DNA of 33,636 bases, taken from Candidatus Altimarinota bacterium. Lineage in GTDB: Bacteria; Patescibacteriota; Gracilibacteria; BD1-5; UBA6164. The notes beneath the pieces are model-generated. The model ran no database searches. It saw only the letters and a program-made list of their open reading frames with translations, and had not been told where the DNA came from. This document shows, piece by piece, positions 31,675 to 33,636 of the stretch. Each line of letters opens with the position of its first letter. Position 1 is the first letter of the stretch. A program made the translations under genes and the position numbers. The DNA is taken from positions 1 to 33,636 of the forward strand of contig JANJUN010000048.1 in assembly GCA_024710565.1 (NCBI GenBank), given 5' to 3'.

Positions 31675-32130
31675 ATGGAAAAATTATTTTTAGAAATTGA
31701 CCAATATATTAAACAAGAGGCGATATCTCATCTTTATATAAAAGATGGAAAACTAAGAGCTACCTACCATTTAGATAATATATATTCTTCGTTTTGAAAA
31801 AAATCCGATTATTATAATTCTTGAATGGAGGTAGTTGATACAAGTAAGATAAATGAATTATTTCATTTAGATTATAGAGAAACGGATATCACTGATACTT
31901 TGGCTTTAAAATGATATTTTCTTGTATGAGAAAGTGGGGATTTTATTCCAGAATATTTGAAAAAATTCTTTCTTGAATTCCATAATTATTTACTGAGCGA
32001 AACTCCAAAAATAATAAAAAGAACTCGTGGAAAAAGAAATTTAATTTACATCCCCCTTCTTCTTCAAAATAGTTCTTATATTTCAAAAAAATGTTCTCAA
32101 GCTGTCAGTGATATACTTGCTAAATTTTAA
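31675..32130 (+). CDS. Hypothetical protein between the ABC-F ATPase and SpoU methylase
   Basis: This 151-residue cytoplasmic protein begins MEKLFLEIDQYIKQEAISHL. It has a mixed alpha/beta pattern, a Tyr/Phe-rich centre (DYYNSGMEVVDTSKINELFH, FLVGESGDFIPEYLKKFF) and a basic segment (KIIKRTRGKRN). The N-terminal stretch ISHLYIKDGKLRATY recalls the start of PilT-type N domains, but there is no ATPase. It is 4 bases before the methyltransferase start, so the two are co-transcribed. No function can be assigned. Confidence 0.72.
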
Positions 32131-32134
32131 TAAT

Positions 32135-32866
32135 ATGCTCTCTAAAAACCAAATTAAATACATAAAATCACTTCACAATAAAAAAGAAAGAAACGAAGAA
32201 AAAAAATTTTTAGTTGAGTGAGAAAAGAGTTTAGTAGAATTATTAAACTCTGATTTTTTAGTGGAACTTCTCGTGATAAGTGAAGATTTTTTTATAAAAA
32301 ATAGAAATCTTGTTTCAAAATTCAAATATGAAATCTTAAAAGCTGATGAACTCAGCAAACTTTCAACCCTTTCTACAAATTCAGATGGAATTGCGGTTGT
32401 GAAACAAAAAGAAAATCTAGAATTAAAAAATAATAGTGAAATTATTTTAATTTTAGACGAAATAAAAGATCCTTGAAATCTTGGAACCATTATTAGAATT
32501 GCTGATTGGTATGGAATTACAAAAATTATAGCATCAAATAATACTTGTGAATTTTATAATCCTAAAGTGATTATTTCAACTATGTGAAGTTTTATAAGAA
32601 TAAATATGTATTATACTGATTTAGAAGAATATTTTAAATGAGTAAACTTCCCTATTTATGGAGCTTTTATGAATTGAGAAAATGTTCATAAAACTACTTT
32701 TGAAAAGTCTTGATTTTTAGTTATTGGAAATGAAAGTAATTGAATTTCAAAAGAAGTTGAAAAATTAGTGACGAAAAAAATTACTATTCCAAGATTTGGG
32801 AAAGCTGAAAGTCTGAATGCTTGAGTTGCCACTGCGGTTATTTTGGATAATATGAAAAGAAAATAA
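32135..32866 (+). CDS. TrmH/SpoU family 2'-O-ribose RNA methyltransferase
   Basis: This 243-residue protein has an N-terminal substrate-binding domain (KSLHNKKERNEEKKFLVEGE, typical of the SpoU_sub_bind fold) and a C-terminal SPOUT knot domain. The SpoU motifs are clear: motif 1 DEIKDPGNLGTIIRIADWYG, motif 2 IGNESNGISKEVEKL and motif 3 IPRFGKAESLNAGVATAVIL, which form the SAM-binding knot and dimer interface. It methylates a ribose in rRNA or tRNA; the exact target is not fixed. The glycines in DPGN and NESNG use TGA. It ends at a strong terminator. Confidence 0.93.
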
Positions 32867-32894
32867 AAAATCGTGATGTTACTCACGATTTTTT
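32865..32894. terminator. Bidirectional terminator, SpoU methylase and glyS
   Basis: Perfect 12-bp arms AAAAAATCGTGA (32865-32876) and TCACGATTTTTT (32883-32894) surround a 6-base loop. The stop codons of the methylase (32864-32866) and of the convergent glyS (32893-32895) border or overlap it. Confidence 0.88.
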
Positions 32895-33636
32895 ATTTCA
32901 TTTTTTTTCTTAAAAATTCATTCAGTTCAGAAAGTTCTACTACTTCTTGGGTCATAGAGTCTCTATATCTTACCGTTACTTTTTCATTGGCAAAGTTTTC
33001 TGAATCAATCGTTACACAAAATGGAGTTCCGATTTCATCAAATCTTGCATATCTTTTTCCAATAGTTCCAACTTCATCATATTCACAGACAAAGTCTTCG
33101 CTGAGTTGTGTAAATACTTTTTTAGCATCATCTCCGATTTTTTTCACTACTGGTAAAACTCATACTTTGATTGGAGCAACTTTTGGATCAAGTTTTAAGT
33201 ATGTTCTTGTTTCTTCTGCTTCACCTTCAATAGTATATGCGTCAGATAAAACCGTTAAGAACAGTCTATTGAGTCAAACTGAAGGTTCAATAACATATGG
33301 AACGTATTTTTTATTATTTACTGGATCAAAATAACTCATATCTTGTTTTGATTCAGCCATATGAGCTTTGAGATCAAAATCAGTTCTATCAGCAATCCCC
33401 CATAATTCTCACCAACCAAATGGAAATTTGTATTCGATATCAGTCGTAGCATTTGAATAATGAGAGAGTTCGTCCTTGTCATGATCTCTGAGTCTAATGT
33501 TTTCTTCATGGAGTCCAAGAGTATTTACAAGGAAATTTTTACAATCTTCTTTCCATTTTGCATGTACTTCTAAATCTGTTCCAGGTTCACAAAAATATTC
33601 AATTTCCATTTGTTCAAATTCTCTGGTTCTAAAAAT
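32893..33636 (-). CDS. glyS: Glycyl-tRNA synthetase, dimeric class II type, C-terminal part
   Basis: The last 247 residues of the alpha2-type GlyRS are visible; the gene continues past the right edge. Class II motifs are seen: [17 protein letters not shown], then [38 protein letters not shown], motif 3 [18 protein letters not shown], and the C-terminal anticodon-binding domain (APIKVGVLPVVKK, then [27 protein letters not shown]). It charges tRNA-Gly, including, by inference, the UCA-anticodon tRNA that decodes UGA in this organism. The gene itself contains TGA glycine codons, such as in FGWGELWG and SVGLNR. Confidence 0.95.

Overview
The window comes from a very AT-rich bacterium that reads UGA as glycine (translation table 25). 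Under the standard code almost every gene is broken by in-frame TGA. Read as Gly, these codons restore full-length proteins and often fall on invariant glycines, for example both glycines of the HsdR Walker A motif TTGSGKT. I see 30 reading frames, 29 with a visible stop: 25 end in TAA, 4 in TAG and none in TGA. This points to Candidatus Absconditabacteria (SR1) or Gracilibacteria in the Candidate Phyla Radiation; I cannot separate the two from this window. Most starts lack a Shine-Dalgarno sequence, and several promoters lie so close to the start codon that the mRNAs are probably leaderless or nearly so.

Layout. (1) 258-8910 is a defence operon: a type I restriction-modification system (hsdM, hsdS, hsdR) carrying extra genes between its subunits. 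Between hsdM and hsdS lie a structured RNA resembling the abiF motif, an Abi_2/AbiF-type HEPN protein and a small membrane protein. Between hsdS and hsdR lie a small unknown protein and a Shedu-like (DUF4263) nuclease. (2) 8975-10303 is a DNA photolyase. (3) 10314-12676 holds two envelope or secreted proteins transcribed divergently (one BatD-like) and a small cytoplasmic protein. (4) 12739-12815 is a tRNA, probably Arg(CCG). (5) 12858-15044 is a CHASE2-adenylate cyclase with a tiny upstream gene. (6) 15204-20377 carries a tiny ORF, ftsH, a secreted GH114-like protein on the opposite strand, a DedA membrane protein and murD. (7) 20520-29847 is mostly on the minus strand: a small ORF, dnaB, a TPR membrane protein, a polytopic membrane protein, ftsK, a secreted M23 peptidase with SLH-like repeats and an MFS-like transporter. 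(8) 29927-32866 is on the plus strand: an ABC-F ATPase, an unknown protein and a TrmH/SpoU rRNA methyltransferase. (9) The window ends in the C-terminal part of a class II glycyl-tRNA synthetase.

Outside the defence operon the content is core cell biology: division and chromosome segregation (FtsK, DnaB), wall synthesis and remodelling (MurD, M23 peptidase), proteolysis (FtsH) and translation (ABC-F, SpoU methylase, GlyRS, tRNA). Intergenic space is short; no gene-free stretch exceeds about 190 bases. Many genes end in strong hairpin terminators that overlap their own stop codons, often shared by convergent genes. The most interesting region is 1839-6078, where an ncRNA-HEPN module and a Shedu-type nuclease are nested inside the type I RM operon.
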